Source: Spirogloea muscicola
Taxonomy: Eukaryota > Streptophyta > Zygnematophyceae > Spirogloeales > Spirogloeaceae
Assembly (NCBI GenBank): GCA_009602725.1
Contig: WELB01000018.1
Span: 654,522 to 667,714, forward strand
Direction: 5' to 3'
Length of the DNA: 13,193 nt
Shown here: piece after piece, positions 1-9,810 of the stretch
Layout of the letters: every line of letters begins with the position of its first letter
Position numbering within the stretch: the first letter of the stretch is position 1
Program-made: the position numbers and the translations under genes
Notes under the pieces: generated by a model
Database searches by the model: none
Seen by the model: only the letters and a program-made list of their open reading frames with translations
Told to the model about the DNA's origin: nothing

Positions 1-1248
1 CCCTCGGCCGCCGTGGGCGGCGCCGGCGGCGGCGGCGCCGCAGCCGGCGGCCTGGAGAAGGCGACGGTCACGGAGGAGCTCCTTGGGTACGCCCAGAATG
101 GCCGCCAGCTTACCACGCTCATCCTGGGGAACTGTGGCCTCTCGGTGAGGCTTCCGAGCTTCCAATTGTCCACGCTTTTGTCGTCTGCCCCAAAGCTCAT
201 CATCTTACAGTGAGTAGTGAGGAGCAGGGCAGGGTAGCGGCAGACCTGTCATGCGCAGAACAGCGACAGTGCATTCGATTGGGCCTGCTGGCAGGGGTCT
301 GCTAGTAGCATGCTGTCTGTGGCCGTTTGCTGATCCAAAGAAGGTGCTCAAAAAGACGTCGTAGCATGTGATGCATCGCAGCCCATGCACGCGAATTGCT
401 ACTAGACGGTCTATGCTAGTAGTGGTGGTCGCGAAACTATGATCAACTGATGATATGATCAATCGCATTTTGCGTGCCCAGGCCCTCCCTGGCGAGCTCG
501 TGTGTTGCCCAATGCTCGAGATCCTGCAGCTCGACCACAACCGGCTGTCGGCGCTGCCTGCGGAGCTGGGGTCCTTGTCCCGCCTCCGCGTGCTCAAGGC
601 GGACCACAACGTCCTCAGCGCCGTGCCGCGTGAGTGCTTTAGGCCCGTCTTTGCTCACCTGAGCCCCAGCCAGTGGCAGAAACGAGAATAGCATCAAGCG
701 TGTAGGACATTTTAGCTTGATGTCAACATGATCGATCAACTCCAGGATGTATTTGTCGTTGTATGGAAAGCCTGGGTGGACAAGCGTCCACATTCAGAGG
801 CCAGACTTTTCAGCACGACTTACTGCTCGGGGGCCAGTGCCGCAGTGGAGCTGAGGCAGTGCACCAGCCTGGTGGAGCTCAACCTGGAGCACAACAAGTT
901 GGTGAGGCCGCTCCTCGACTTCCGGTGAGCTTAAGTTGCGGTGTATTTTTAACAAAGCCCACAAATTGAATTTGGCAGTGCAATTTAGTAGAGCCCACAA
1001 TATCCAGCTGTGATATGTGGTGTGGTAAACCCTTTGTTATTTACTGATCTGTGTTGCTTCTTGCACTGGCTCTGTGTCTTCCTGCTGATGACAGGGAAAT
1101 GAAGCAGCTGACTGACCTGCGACTCTTTGGCAACCCGCTCGAGTTCTTCCCGGAGATTCTTCCATGCACCAGCCTGCTGTACCTGTCGCTCGCCAATGTC
1201 CGCATTGAGAGCAACACTGACCTTACATCCGTCGTTGTCCAGATCGAG
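1..1248 (+). other. Leucine-rich-repeat domain of the phospholipase (exons 1-4)
   Basis: Exons 1-144, 482-629, 846-924 and 1095-1248 encode about six tandem leucine-rich repeats of roughly 23 residues. Recognisable cores are LTTLILGNCGLS, LEILQLDHNRLSALP, LRVLKADHNVLSAVP, LVELNLEHNKL, LTDLRLFGNPLEFFP and LLYLSLANVRI. In this family such repeats are taken to be a protein-interaction surface. The first repeat runs across intron 1 and the third across intron 2, which fixes those junctions. A Gly/Ala-rich stretch precedes the first repeat at the window edge. Confidence 0.9.
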
Positions 1249-4200
1249 GTGAGGTTCTGGTTGTTGGCTCCCTTGTCGAGCAGGAGGCATTGCTTTCAGA
1301 CTCTGGCTTATTCAGCTGGCCCTCTCATCTGCGATGCTACTGATGACCACCCTGGAAGGGTTAGACATCAGGTTTCAGGTTTGCACAAATTAAAGGTAGC
1401 TGCTTTCTGCATGGCAGTCGGAGGCCACAACATCCTACTTCGTTGCTTCAAAGCACAAGCTCAGTGCTTTTTTCGCACTGATCTTCCGGTACTCGTCCTG
1501 CCGGCACCCGCTACTGGCATCTGCGCTGGCCAAAATTGCTGAAGATCCAACCAATTGCACCGCCATTGGCAAGGACGAGGGAGCTGTCCGCCAACTCATC
1601 AGCATGGTCCTCAGCGACAGCCAGCACGTGGTATGCACTTGCGCACATTTGTCTGACCAACATTGTGATGTATTGCCTTCCTTACACACAGACCAGTGTA
1701 AGTACCTAGATTAGTCTGATGCTAAAGCATAGGCTTTGCCTCACGGTGGGATCTTAAGTTTCAGGGTATACTGCGTAAAATATCATTCTGCACCAGCTTA
1801 GAGTCCTGAGAAGGATATCTCTAGATTGGCAAGGAGTGTGCTTCACTGAACAAAGTCGGACCTTGAGGGATTCTGATTTACTCATTCCTGGTCGGAAACT
1901 TGCAACCATGATCGCTGCAGGTGGAGCAAGCATGCCTGGCGCTGTCAGCATTGGCCATGGACCCGACGGTGGTCCTCCGGCTCATGCGAGCTGACGTTCT
2001 GCGGGCCATCCGGGTACTGCTCACATCTACGGAGCCGCACATCCTAGTCAGCGTGCTCCGCCTGGTTGCCAACCTTGCATTATCGTCGGACGCGATGGCG
2101 GGCCGCATCTGCACCAGTGACACCGTCTGCAGGCTCCAGGAGCTCTGCGCCCATGCTCACGGGCTGGTAAGTGCACGGAAGAGGTTCGTGCTCTGGGTTT
2201 TTGCTGGGGTTTTGGAGGATCAGACATTGACTTTGCAATGCACACATGCTTTGGTGCTGCCACCACCTTGGGATCAAACGTATTCAGTTAATATCTAAGT
2301 AGCTTGCGTGCAATGCAGGACTTGCAAGTGTTGCTTGCCATGGGCATGCATGCAGCACTGTCGTTCCTTAGGTCGTTTGCCCAGTCAATGACTGCAGTCA
2401 CACATGGAAGTCACAAGTTGAGATTCTTCTGTGACCTGGCCTTGAGTCCTACATCCGAACCATCTGTCGTCTCAGGTCCAGAAGGAGGCACTGGAGGCAC
2501 TGGGCAACCTGGGCTTCTGCTTCGAGAACCGGCAGGCGCTGGTCGCCTCCAAGGGCCTGAGGGACCTCCTCCTCCAGCTGGCAACGTCTGAAGGCGCCAG
2601 GCCTGAGCCTAGGGAGAAGGAGCTTGGTTCTCTGGGCATCGCCACAGCAGCTGCCAGGGCGCTGGCCATTCTAGGCAAGCACAACGTGCCTCCATCCCTC
2701 TCAGACTTATCTTGCTGTAGCAATTGCTGTAGCAACAGGTGACCATATGGCTGCTCGAGCATCATCGTCAGTCCGTTGCTCTTGGGCTTGGTTGCTTGAT
2801 GAGTAAGCACGAATGAATGTCTTCCAACTTGACTTATGCCACAACGCACGACTGGAGCTGCATGGTTGAGATACATAGCTTGCTGCAGCTCTTGAGCTCC
2901 TCCACAACTGGTCTTGTGCCATTACAGGCGAGAATGAGTATCTGCGGAAGGCTGTCGGTGGGCGGCGGATCGGGCAGCGGGGCGTGCGGGTGTTGTGCAT
3001 GGACGGCGGCGGGATGCGTGGCATGGTAACCGTGCAGATGCTGCGGCGGCTGGAGACAGGCACTGGCCGCAAGATGTACGAGATGTTTGACCTGATCTGC
3101 GGCACCTCTACTGGCGGCATGCTGGCGGCTGCCTTGGCTGTCAAGAGCTATACTTTGGACCAGTGTGATGACATCTACAAGACTTTAGGTGCTTAGACTG
3201 ATCGCGGAATGCTGAGTGTATCACGTCCCCTATGTTGCAAGGAGGGCTTCTCTGTGGAGAAGCCTTCAGTGCTAGTTGAGCTTTAGCTTCTACAAGGACT
3301 TATCAGTAACAGTAATAGCAGGAGTTTTACTACTTGGGCATGTCATTATGGAAATTCTCAGGTTGTCAAGCTAGCTATTCATCGTTTAGCCCGTCAGCAG
3401 CTGCACAGCTGCGGACTTGCTTCTGCGCCACTCTGTGGCAAGATGTGCTCTCTGATGAGCAACTGATGGTGGAGATGCAATGTTCTTGTGCAGGCAAGGT
3501 AGTGTTCTCGGAGGCTAACCACCAAATGGAAAATGCGACATGGCGTGAGAAGCTGGACCAGCTGTACAAGAGCTCGCACCAGAACTTCCGCGTAGTCGTT
3601 CACGGTAGCAAGGCAGGAATCACTCGCACTTTCATGACCTTGTTGTCAATGATATGCACGACACTTGAAGCTCCCCTCAATGTATATGTTGATTTACATG
3701 ACCTTACTCCATCTGCTAGGAGCAGTGGTGCAAAATCAGTCAATGCTGGGGATCTATTTTCTCCTATCAGAGAGTAGTGATATCACAGCTTCATGCCTGC
3801 TTTTGCAACAGATAACCTATTTTACAAATAAGAGCGCATGAAGTATGCAATAAGATTGTCCGCTGGCCAGTTTACAGCAAGCGGCAGGCCATATATGCAT
3901 GAGGAGGAATGCCAAGCCTAGACGTCATTGGTGGAGCTCTATCTCTTGGACATGATTGTCTGTTTCCTTTTGTCATTGCAACGCTTTTGCTTACATGGGA
4001 TTAAGTGGCATTGCAGCACAATGCAGAGGAGTTCGAGAGGATTCTCCAGGAGATGTGCTTGGAAGAGGGAGGGGACCTGCTTATCGAGTCGGCCATAAGA
4101 GGGTGCCCAAAAGTGTTTGCAGTGTCTACGCTGGTTTCAGTCAATCCTGCCACACCATTTGTTTTTCGTAATTACCAGGTCTTACTCTGCGACAGAAGCT

Positions 4201-7200
4201 CGCATGCCGGAGTGCTGATGCTTTGTGCATTGATAGGCAACTAGTATTGCAGCAGCACTATAGCGGAAGAAGAGGGTGGAAAAGCTTTCAGCAGCAGCTG
4301 GATGTAACAAGCCTATGCTTTTTCAGTCTTGTGTAGGTATTTCAATGTTCTAGTCATCAAACTGTATCTGCATCACATCCTCTAAGAATCTCATGTGAGC
4401 AATGTGCAGTATCCACCAGGTACAGTGGAAACGCCATTGTGGCCTCCTGATGTGCCCGTGCCAGCCGCAGGAGCTGGCGGCAAAGATAGCTCCGCTGCAG
4501 ACATCCCTGTCAACCTGCAGAAAGCCGCATTTGTGGGGAGCTGCAAGTACAAGCTCTGGGAGGCAATCCGGGCATCATCAGCAGCACCTTATTACCTCGA
4601 CGACTTCTCGAGAGGCAAGTCCTGGCTTTCGTGTAGTTGTAGTCATCATCAGCATCAACAACAATGACGGACTCGAGCTCCTATTTGAACACTTGACTGC
4701 ATGGCCATCACAACCTTTCTTTGCTTGCCACCCACCAGGTGCGATGAGGTGGCAAGATGGAGCAATTGTTGCCAACAATCCCGCGCTGATTGCTCTCCGG
4801 GAAGCCCGCCTTCTGTGGCCAGACCTCCCCATAGACTGCGTCGTATCCCTGGGTTGCGGCAACGTCCCAACAAAGGTCGGCTGCAGTTACTCTCTTATTT
4901 AGTTCTCAAATACTCGTCACCCTCCATCATATTGAAGTTGCCATGACTTGGGCTCACAAGCTCAAGATCACATACATAGCAATGTTCCTATGTTGCTTGC
5001 CTTGGTGGTGCCAGCCCCGAGGAGGGAAGAGCGGGTGGAGATACCTGGACACTGGTCAAGTTTTGATTGAGAGTACGTGCTCAATTGAGCGAGCTGAGGA
5101 GGCTTTTGACACTTTCATGCCCATGGTCAACTCGTTTGAGTACTTCAGATTCAATCCAGGTGAATGGTCAAAGCCTGCATGTCCTGCATAAGCAAGGGTT
5201 GCTGGTATCATCAAGGCTGGCTTACTGGCTGGCTCGCCTAGTGGTCGCAGCAGTCACACATGATTGCTTTGACCCTTGAGACAGATTGGACACGGTGTAC
5301 CTTCTAGAGTGCCTGCTTTTGGTGGTAATAAGCTTGTACCAGTGTGTCATTTGTTCTTGATACGGCACATGGTTGAAATAGCAACTGAGACAACCATTGC
5401 GTCTTGGAGTATGGAGCAGTGGATGATCGTTGTAGCATGGAGCTCGATGCAACGGATCCGCTGGAGTGGGCAAAGCTTGAAGCTGCAACTTCAGAGTACA
5501 TTGTGGCAAACGCTGCTCGCTTTGATGAGGCGTGCTCTCACCTTGTGCGCTACTGTGAAGGAGAGGCCAGGGACACGGAGCGATTGGGTGACGGTCTCTC
5601 CGCTGAAGGTACAGCTGCACTTCACGTCTTCATGCTGTAGATATGTGGTGCCTGCAGTAGAGCATATGTCGTGTTGAGGGCGAAGCACATTGCTTCAGTG
5701 ACTTCAGCTGTTATTACCTTCTTGAAAACTCAGTGGCATCATTTCGGATATTGTCACTATCAGAGTAAGTTGCCAGCAAGATGAGAGCACTGCCGACAGT
5801 GTGGGCTTTGAGGACAGGATTGGTGCTCAGGAGGCTTTGTGAGAGTCTTGCTTGTTCTTTTCAATCAAATACACCTCACTTTCTTGCCGACAATATTGTA
5901 CAAGCATGCAATGCCTTGCTTAAGGTTAGGGTATTCACTTGTTGGTTGCAGTTGAGAGCCCCATGGCCGAAGGCCCTGTGCTGGGATGGAGGCGGCGAGT
6001 GCTGCTCGTGGATGTCCCGCAGAGCAGCCCGGAGTCGTCACCAGCGAGGCCGTCTCACGTCCGATGGCTCGAAGAGCTCTGCACGCGAGAGGGCATTGCC
6101 TTCGACGTGCACAGAGGCAGCGTTGACGCTCTCCAGGCTGTGCCATCCATTGCTCGTGGTGACGATTGCACTGGCACACCGGCGGCGGCAGAGCAATCTG
6201 ATCAGGCAAAGGCGGGGTTCGGGAGCCGCCCAGCAAGCCCGAAGCTGCCGCCAGGCGTCCTCGAGAGCCTGAGCCTGCCAGCGAGCCCACAGCTGCAGCC
6301 GTTAGCAGGGACGACAGCTGCCAACGGGGCAAGCCCGCGATTCGCGCGGCTGTCAGAGTCCATGCCGGAGCTGTTGCCGCTGCTCAGCCTGGATGGGGTT
6401 GCGCCCACGCCGCCGCCACTGTCCCTCTCTGTCGAGCAGCTTCGCTTGCGAGTCTCCTCGGAGTTCAGTAACGGCAGTGGCGGCGATGGCAGCGGCGCGG
6501 GGTCACCGGCTGTTGGTGCTCCCCCTGGCACCAGGGGCTCTTTTGGGTCTGGCTTAGGTGTTGGCATTCGTTTGGGGCTTGGACCTCATGCAGTCAAGCT
6601 GCAGGACAGACTGCAGGCTTCGGCGCACCTTGGTGTCGTGCACCTGGCGCTTCATTGTGATGGGAACAGCCTAATCATAAGGTCAGCGTCAATGCTCTAT
6701 CTATCACATATCTTGTAACTCAAACACCAATAGGATGTGGTCATGCAGAGGTGAGCATTGCAAGGAGTCAGGCTGCAGTCTGCGTGCTTATGTCGTGTAA
6801 CAAAAGTCCAGACTTTGTCGCAGATTGCTGCAAAGGAAGGAGCACAGCGAGCACTGCCTCGTGTCTTTCACGTTAGCAGGGCAAGAACTCGACGCAATCG
6901 GTTGATTCTGAGTGCAGGCACCACGCGTCTGAATGTCGTACCTGCAATACAAAGTGTACTCGTGGATGCTCATCAGCTGATTTTGTATCCTCAGGTGGCA
7001 AAGTGACATGTTGGCGATAGCAGAGCCAGGCGAAGCTGCACACCAGTTCGTGGCGCAGGCATTGGGTAGCCAGGCCGACAGTCGCACTGGGCGGCACCTT
7101 GATTGTGCTAGCGTTGCCGAGCTCGTGGCTCAGAGCACGGAAATCCATATTGGCTGCACCTTGCACAGATTCATGGGTCGCAACACGCAGGTACACAAGG

Positions 7201-8137
7201 TCCACGGTTGAGGAGCTAAGAGATAGTGATTTTCTAGCCTGGCCTTGTCCAGTGCTGAAGATATCGCTTGTTGTGGACATATAGCCATTGCTCAGCCTGT
7301 TAGCTATTAGCTTGCATGAATCCATTGTATATGTGTTCATGCCTGTAGGTCTTACCGAGCGGCCAGGAGGTGGGGTCCTATCTCTTCCAGCGTATCTTTC
7401 CCAGCGAACGGCTGTCCCCCTTTGAGGTTCGGTCGATGGTATGTACATCACTTGTTGCCTGCACATGCCTTTTCACTGTGTAGTTTGAAAGATTGGCTTG
7501 CAGGATCATCGCATCTTAGTCACTATAGTTGAGGCTGTGCATAGACGAGGCTGGAATGCGATGCTAGTTTGGCGGAGTCACTTTTCATTATGTAATCCTC
7601 TAAGGTGATCTTCTAAGTGCAGGTGGGAGCATGGAGAGATCGTGTGGTGGTATTCAGCAGCTCCAGTGGGGGTCTTCCTAAGGGTGAAGACAGAAAGCCT
7701 TCAATCTCATGTTGTCAATTTGTTCTAGATAGGCAAATGTTGTATGTCTGGTACTGGACATCATCATCCCTGATCAAAGGCATGATGACCAAGACATGCT
7801 GTCCCGCACTCTCTTGGCAGAGCTTATTGACGCTTTTTTGGAGGCTGGCGCTCGCGTCGTGGTGGCCGAGCCTGCGAGCGGCACGCGCAAGCATTTGCCG
7901 AGCCACAACCTGGTGGGCTCCGAGGAGCCCTTGCAGAGGGACGAGGACGATGTGGAGAGCCCCAAGTGGGAGGGCGAAGGCTGCCGTGCAGCCAGGAGGC
8001 AGGAAGCGGACATGGAGGAGTTCCTTGCATTGTTTTACCGGCAGCTGTACTCTGGCGGCCTTCCCCTTCCGCTCTGCGTCAGAATGGCAAGAGAGCAGAC
8101 GTCGAGAACAAACTTTGAGTGCTTCCTGCCATTATGA
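1..8137 (+). CDS. pPLAI: Patatin-like phospholipase A I (LRR-ARM-patatin), 5' partial, 19 exons
   Basis: Homolog of Arabidopsis phospholipase A I (At1g61850), a lipid acyl hydrolase that releases fatty acids from galactolipids and phospholipids and supports basal jasmonate there. Inferred exons: 1-144, 482-629, 846-924, 1095-1248, 1418-1630, 1921-2166, 2476-2674, 2928-3188, 3494-3612, 4017-4178, 4410-4614, 4739-4875, 5015-5159, 5420-5608, 5952-6681, 6995-7190, 7349-7438, 7623-7671, 7821-8137. They total 3783 nt, exactly 1260 codons plus TGA, and every junction falls inside a segment that continues the plant protein. Order: leucine-rich repeats (fragment residues 1-175), armadillo-like repeats (176-395), patatin domain (395-738), Ser/Pro linker (about 830-1010), conserved tail (1044-1260). 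The catalytic Ser455 (GTSTGG) and Asp650 (DGA) are both present. The Arabidopsis protein is about 1310 residues, so little is missing upstream. The start codon and any transit peptide are outside the window, so chloroplast targeting is untested. Junctions were placed by eye from remembered family sequence. Confidence 0.93.
13..51 (+). repeat. Gly/Ala-rich GGC-type low-complexity tract
   Basis: The first visible coding bases are almost pure G and C and translate to a short Gly/Ala run directly before the first leucine-rich repeat. It is a simple trinucleotide-like tract inside the coding frame. It could lie between a transit peptide and the repeats, but the upstream sequence is missing. Confidence 0.6.
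1418..2674 (+). other. Armadillo-like repeat segment of the phospholipase (exons 5-7)
   Basis: Exons 1418-1630, 1921-2166 and 2476-2674 encode helical armadillo-type repeats between the leucine-rich repeats and the catalytic domain. Signature pieces are DEGAVRQLISMV, EQACLALSALAMD, VLRLVANLAL and KEALEALGNLGF, followed by ARALAILG. Arabidopsis pPLAI has the same block in the same order. The junction at 1630/1921 joins HV to VEQAC as in the plant protein. The segment ends at a GC donor (2675). Confidence 0.88.
2675..2927 (+). other. Intron 7 with a GC-AG splice
   Basis: The donor reads ctag|gcaagc and the acceptor attacag|gcgag. Splicing here joins ARALAILG to ENEYLRK in frame, as in the plant protein. 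I see no GT donor nearby that keeps this frame: the gtgcct at about 2685 would put the catalytic exon out of frame. The donor fits the AG|GCAAG consensus of natural GC-AG introns. Confidence 0.85.
3243..3266 (+). repeat. Inverted repeat (hairpin) in intron 8
   Basis: ggcttctc at 3245-3252 and gagaagcc at 3257-3264 are perfect 8-bp inverted arms around a TGTG loop. One wobble pair and one further pair outside could extend the stem to about 10 bp. It sits early in intron 8 (3189-3493), between two catalytic-domain exons. No role is evident and it may be chance. Confidence 0.5.
3613..4016 (+). other. Intron 9, probably GC-AG
   Basis: The donor reads gcaag|gcagga and the acceptor attgcag|cacaat. 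This splice keeps the conserved HGSK motif next to HNAEEFERILQEM. An in-frame GT-AG alternative exists (donor gtagca at 3605, acceptor ttaag at 4004-4005), but it would replace GSK with VALQ. At 404 bp it is the longest intron of this gene. Confidence 0.65.
4615..4738 (+). other. Intron 11 with a GC-AG splice
   Basis: The donor is agag|gcaagt, a perfect GC-type consensus. The acceptor is caccag|gtgcg. Together they join YYLDDFSRG to AMRWQDGAIVANN in frame. The GT at 4619 would end the exon in a different phase and break the catalytic DGA frame, so the GC donor is required. It is the shortest intron of this gene (124 bp). Confidence 0.87.
5952..6681 (+). other. Large exon 15 with Ser/Pro-rich linker
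   Basis: This is the largest exon (730 nt, fragment residues 801-1044). It opens with a conserved segment (VLGWRRRVLLVD, LEELCTREGI) that matches the family after the patatin domain. It then becomes a low-complexity linker with repeated Ser-Pro steps (SSPESSPARPS, RPASPKLPP, PASPQLQP, GASPRF) and a Gly/Ser-rich patch. It ends with the conserved VVHLALHCDGNSLI strand. The plant protein also has a Ser/Pro-rich linker here. The Ser-Pro sites are candidates for proline-directed kinases; that is inference only. Confidence 0.85.
6995..8137 (+). other. Conserved C-terminal tail of the phospholipase (exons 16-19)
   Basis: Exons 6995-7190, 7349-7438, 7623-7671 and 7821-8137 encode the tail found in full-length plant pPLAI proteins. 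Shared pieces are AEPGEAAHQF, LHRFMGRNTQ, MVGAWRDRVVV and AFLEAGARVVVAEP. These are followed by an acidic stretch (DEDDVESP) and EEFLALFYRQLY. The protein ends in CFLPL and the TGA at 8135-8137, close to the plant terminus. The tail's function is unknown to me. Exon 18 is only 49 nt; its 3' limit (7671) is set by the GT at 7672 and by the frame of exon 19. Confidence 0.86.
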
Positions 8138-9080
8138 CGCTACATCAAATTTCGTCATCATGCATTGTTGAGTCGCAGTGAAGTCAAGTTGGTGTTGCAA
8201 TGCATGTGTCGCCACCCTCATTCCTTCTTAGCTAGTAACAAGAATGATGACAACTGCCAAGCAGCCCACATGCAAGATAGAAGACTGGTTGAAGTCTAAC
8301 AGGCACGTTGCACAAGCGTATTCTTCAGTCAACCACAATATACTGAATGTGGCGGCCTCATGTGCCGTCAAGCGGCAATATCTGCCCCCCTCCTGCGGTC
8401 TCCGAGCCTGAGTTGGACTCAGATTGCATGTCTTCTGATGACTACAAGTCGGGATATAAGTTGGGCTTAAGGTGCTCTCTGGACCTACAACACCGGTATG
8501 TGTGAAGGGTTTTCCATGGTACTACTACAGTATCGAGCTCTCAACCAAATGTGCCTTGAAGAAGGCAATAGGCAACATGGAGTGCAAAGAGCACTAGTTG
8601 CGTCCAGCCTTCAACACAGCAGAGGGGCCACGAACTGGAGTGGCCACTGGAGGCTCTTAGGACTCTGCATACGGGCAGTGGCTGGGATGAGGCGACAGCC
8701 CCTATAGTCTGCTTGCTGCAACTCAGACATGACAACACATTGACCAGAATAGCATGAAGCGCTCAAAATGGCGATGAGCGTGAGCTATGATGGCTTCCTC
8801 AAGCGACCGATATACGGCTACAGCTTCTCAGGGAGCTTGCGGGCTTCTTGTTTGACTCTTTGTAGCTGCGAGGGGCCTCAAAATAGGAGAATAGGGACAG
8901 GAAAGCAAGCCGCACGTGAGCATTGGCCAAGGTGAGGAGCTGCCCAGCAAAGTTGGCGGTGCTGGCAGGTTGAGCGAAGGTGGCAGGCCCTCTTCAGCGG
9001 CCATCATGGCCACATATTGCTGCCTCCTCTTATGTCAGACTCCTGCTGCGGCAAGATGTGGCACTGTCACAGGTCACGAG
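8138..9080. other. Convergent intergenic region with both 3' UTRs
   Basis: These 943 bases separate the stop codons of the two converging genes. I find no convincing coding region, tRNA or mobile element. Short open frames here lack family similarity. By eye, neither the chlorophyte-type polyadenylation signal TGTAA nor AATAAA occurs on either strand. Mixed base composition resembles the introns. Both transcripts must end in or near this gap; the 3' UTR limits cannot be placed from sequence alone. Confidence 0.7.
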
Positions 9081-9810
9081 TCACACGGACGCGTCGCACA
9101 GCTCCAGGTTGCGCAGCACGAGCCGTGCAAAGCCTCGGGCCTGGATAGGCGCCTGCGTTGCGGCGGCTGCTGCACGCAGTGCCCTTGCAGCGCCAGCCTT
9201 CTGGAGGAGCGTCCCATGGTGCGCCGCATGTCGCCCGCCAGGGACCGTGAACTGCACAAGTGCAAACGCGGCGCACGAGCGGAGCACCGGAGAATTGTTC
9301 CGCAGCATCCCAACAAAGCGGCCAATCTCTGCTCCGCTGCACATATAACAGGCCATTGTGTGGCACACAGCATCAGCTGGCCAGCATGCGTAGTCAGAGC
9401 TGCGACACCTAGGCATGGTTTAGAGAACAGGTTCACTGCTCACATGGTCACAGAGGTCGTGCAAGGGATCACGATACAGCGAGTTGCACCTGCGACATGA
9501 CCGCGTTTGACAATCAAAGCAGCAATCCTCTCCACAGCTGAAGAAAGCTACTTGGAGAGAACATGCCAATTCTGTCGTCACAAAGACTTGCCTGCATCGG
9601 AGGTGGCCAGCTTCGACAATGCGGGCTGCCTCGACCACCTGGGCCAGGGCAGCCGAGGACCCAGACACGGCTATGGCAGAGAGGAGCTGCATATCACTGA
9701 AGTCCTGAAGGAACGCCTCTATCTGGCTAAGGGCAAGCTTTCTTGCCGCTTCCATGTTGCTCGCCTGCTGCGTCCCAAAGCCCGTGACAGCTGTCATCTC
9801 TTCCGAGCGG
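9081..9810 (-). other. ARABIDILLO C-terminal module (last two exons)
   Basis: Exons 9810-9592 and 9336-9081 encode the region after the main repeat block. They hold ARKLALSQIEAFLQDF, ARIVEAGHLRCSGAEIGRF, then MLRNNSPVLRSCAAFALVQF and a terminal LVLRNLE. The plant homologs end the same way, so the terminus looks complete. The two exons are joined by a GC-AG intron. Confidence 0.87.

Larger units (their letters stand above)
2928..5159 (+). other. Patatin catalytic domain of the phospholipase (exons 8-13)
   Basis: This domain hydrolyses acyl esters with a Ser-Asp dyad. The oxyanion motif DGGGMRG starts at fragment residue 420 (gac at 3002). The nucleophile is Ser455 in GTSTGG (tct at 3107). The acid is Asp650 in WQDGAIVANNP (gat at 4756). 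Other pieces shared with plant pPLAI are WREKLDQLYKSS, LIESA, VSTLVSVNPATPFVFRNYQ, AIRASSAAPYYLDDFS and GWRYLDTGQVLIES. All catalytic features look intact, so the enzyme should be active. Between 4410 and about 4530 a Pro/Ala/Gly-rich loop differs from the Ser/Thr-rich loop of the plant protein. Confidence 0.93.

Noticed and set aside
145-481. Possible coding extension of exon 1 to 213
   Set aside because: The leucine-rich repeat continues cleanly by splicing 144 to 482 (CGLS to ALPGELV); the read-through residues do not fit a repeat.
4640-4668. CAT/CAA-rich triplet run in intron 11
   Set aside because: Short and imperfect; it does not qualify as a microsatellite or regulatory element.
5865-6332. 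Open frame of 155 codons on the - strand
   Set aside because: Antisense to phospholipase exon 15, in a GC-rich low-complexity stretch.
8498-8707. Short + strand frame encoding MCLEEG, the same six residues as in phospholipase exon 10 (near 4053)
   Set aside because: The match stops at six residues and the DNA differs at several positions. Taken as chance rather than a duplicated exon.
8916-9500. Open frame of 194 codons on the + strand
   Set aside because: It lies antisense to the last ARABIDILLO exon and has no recognisable domain.
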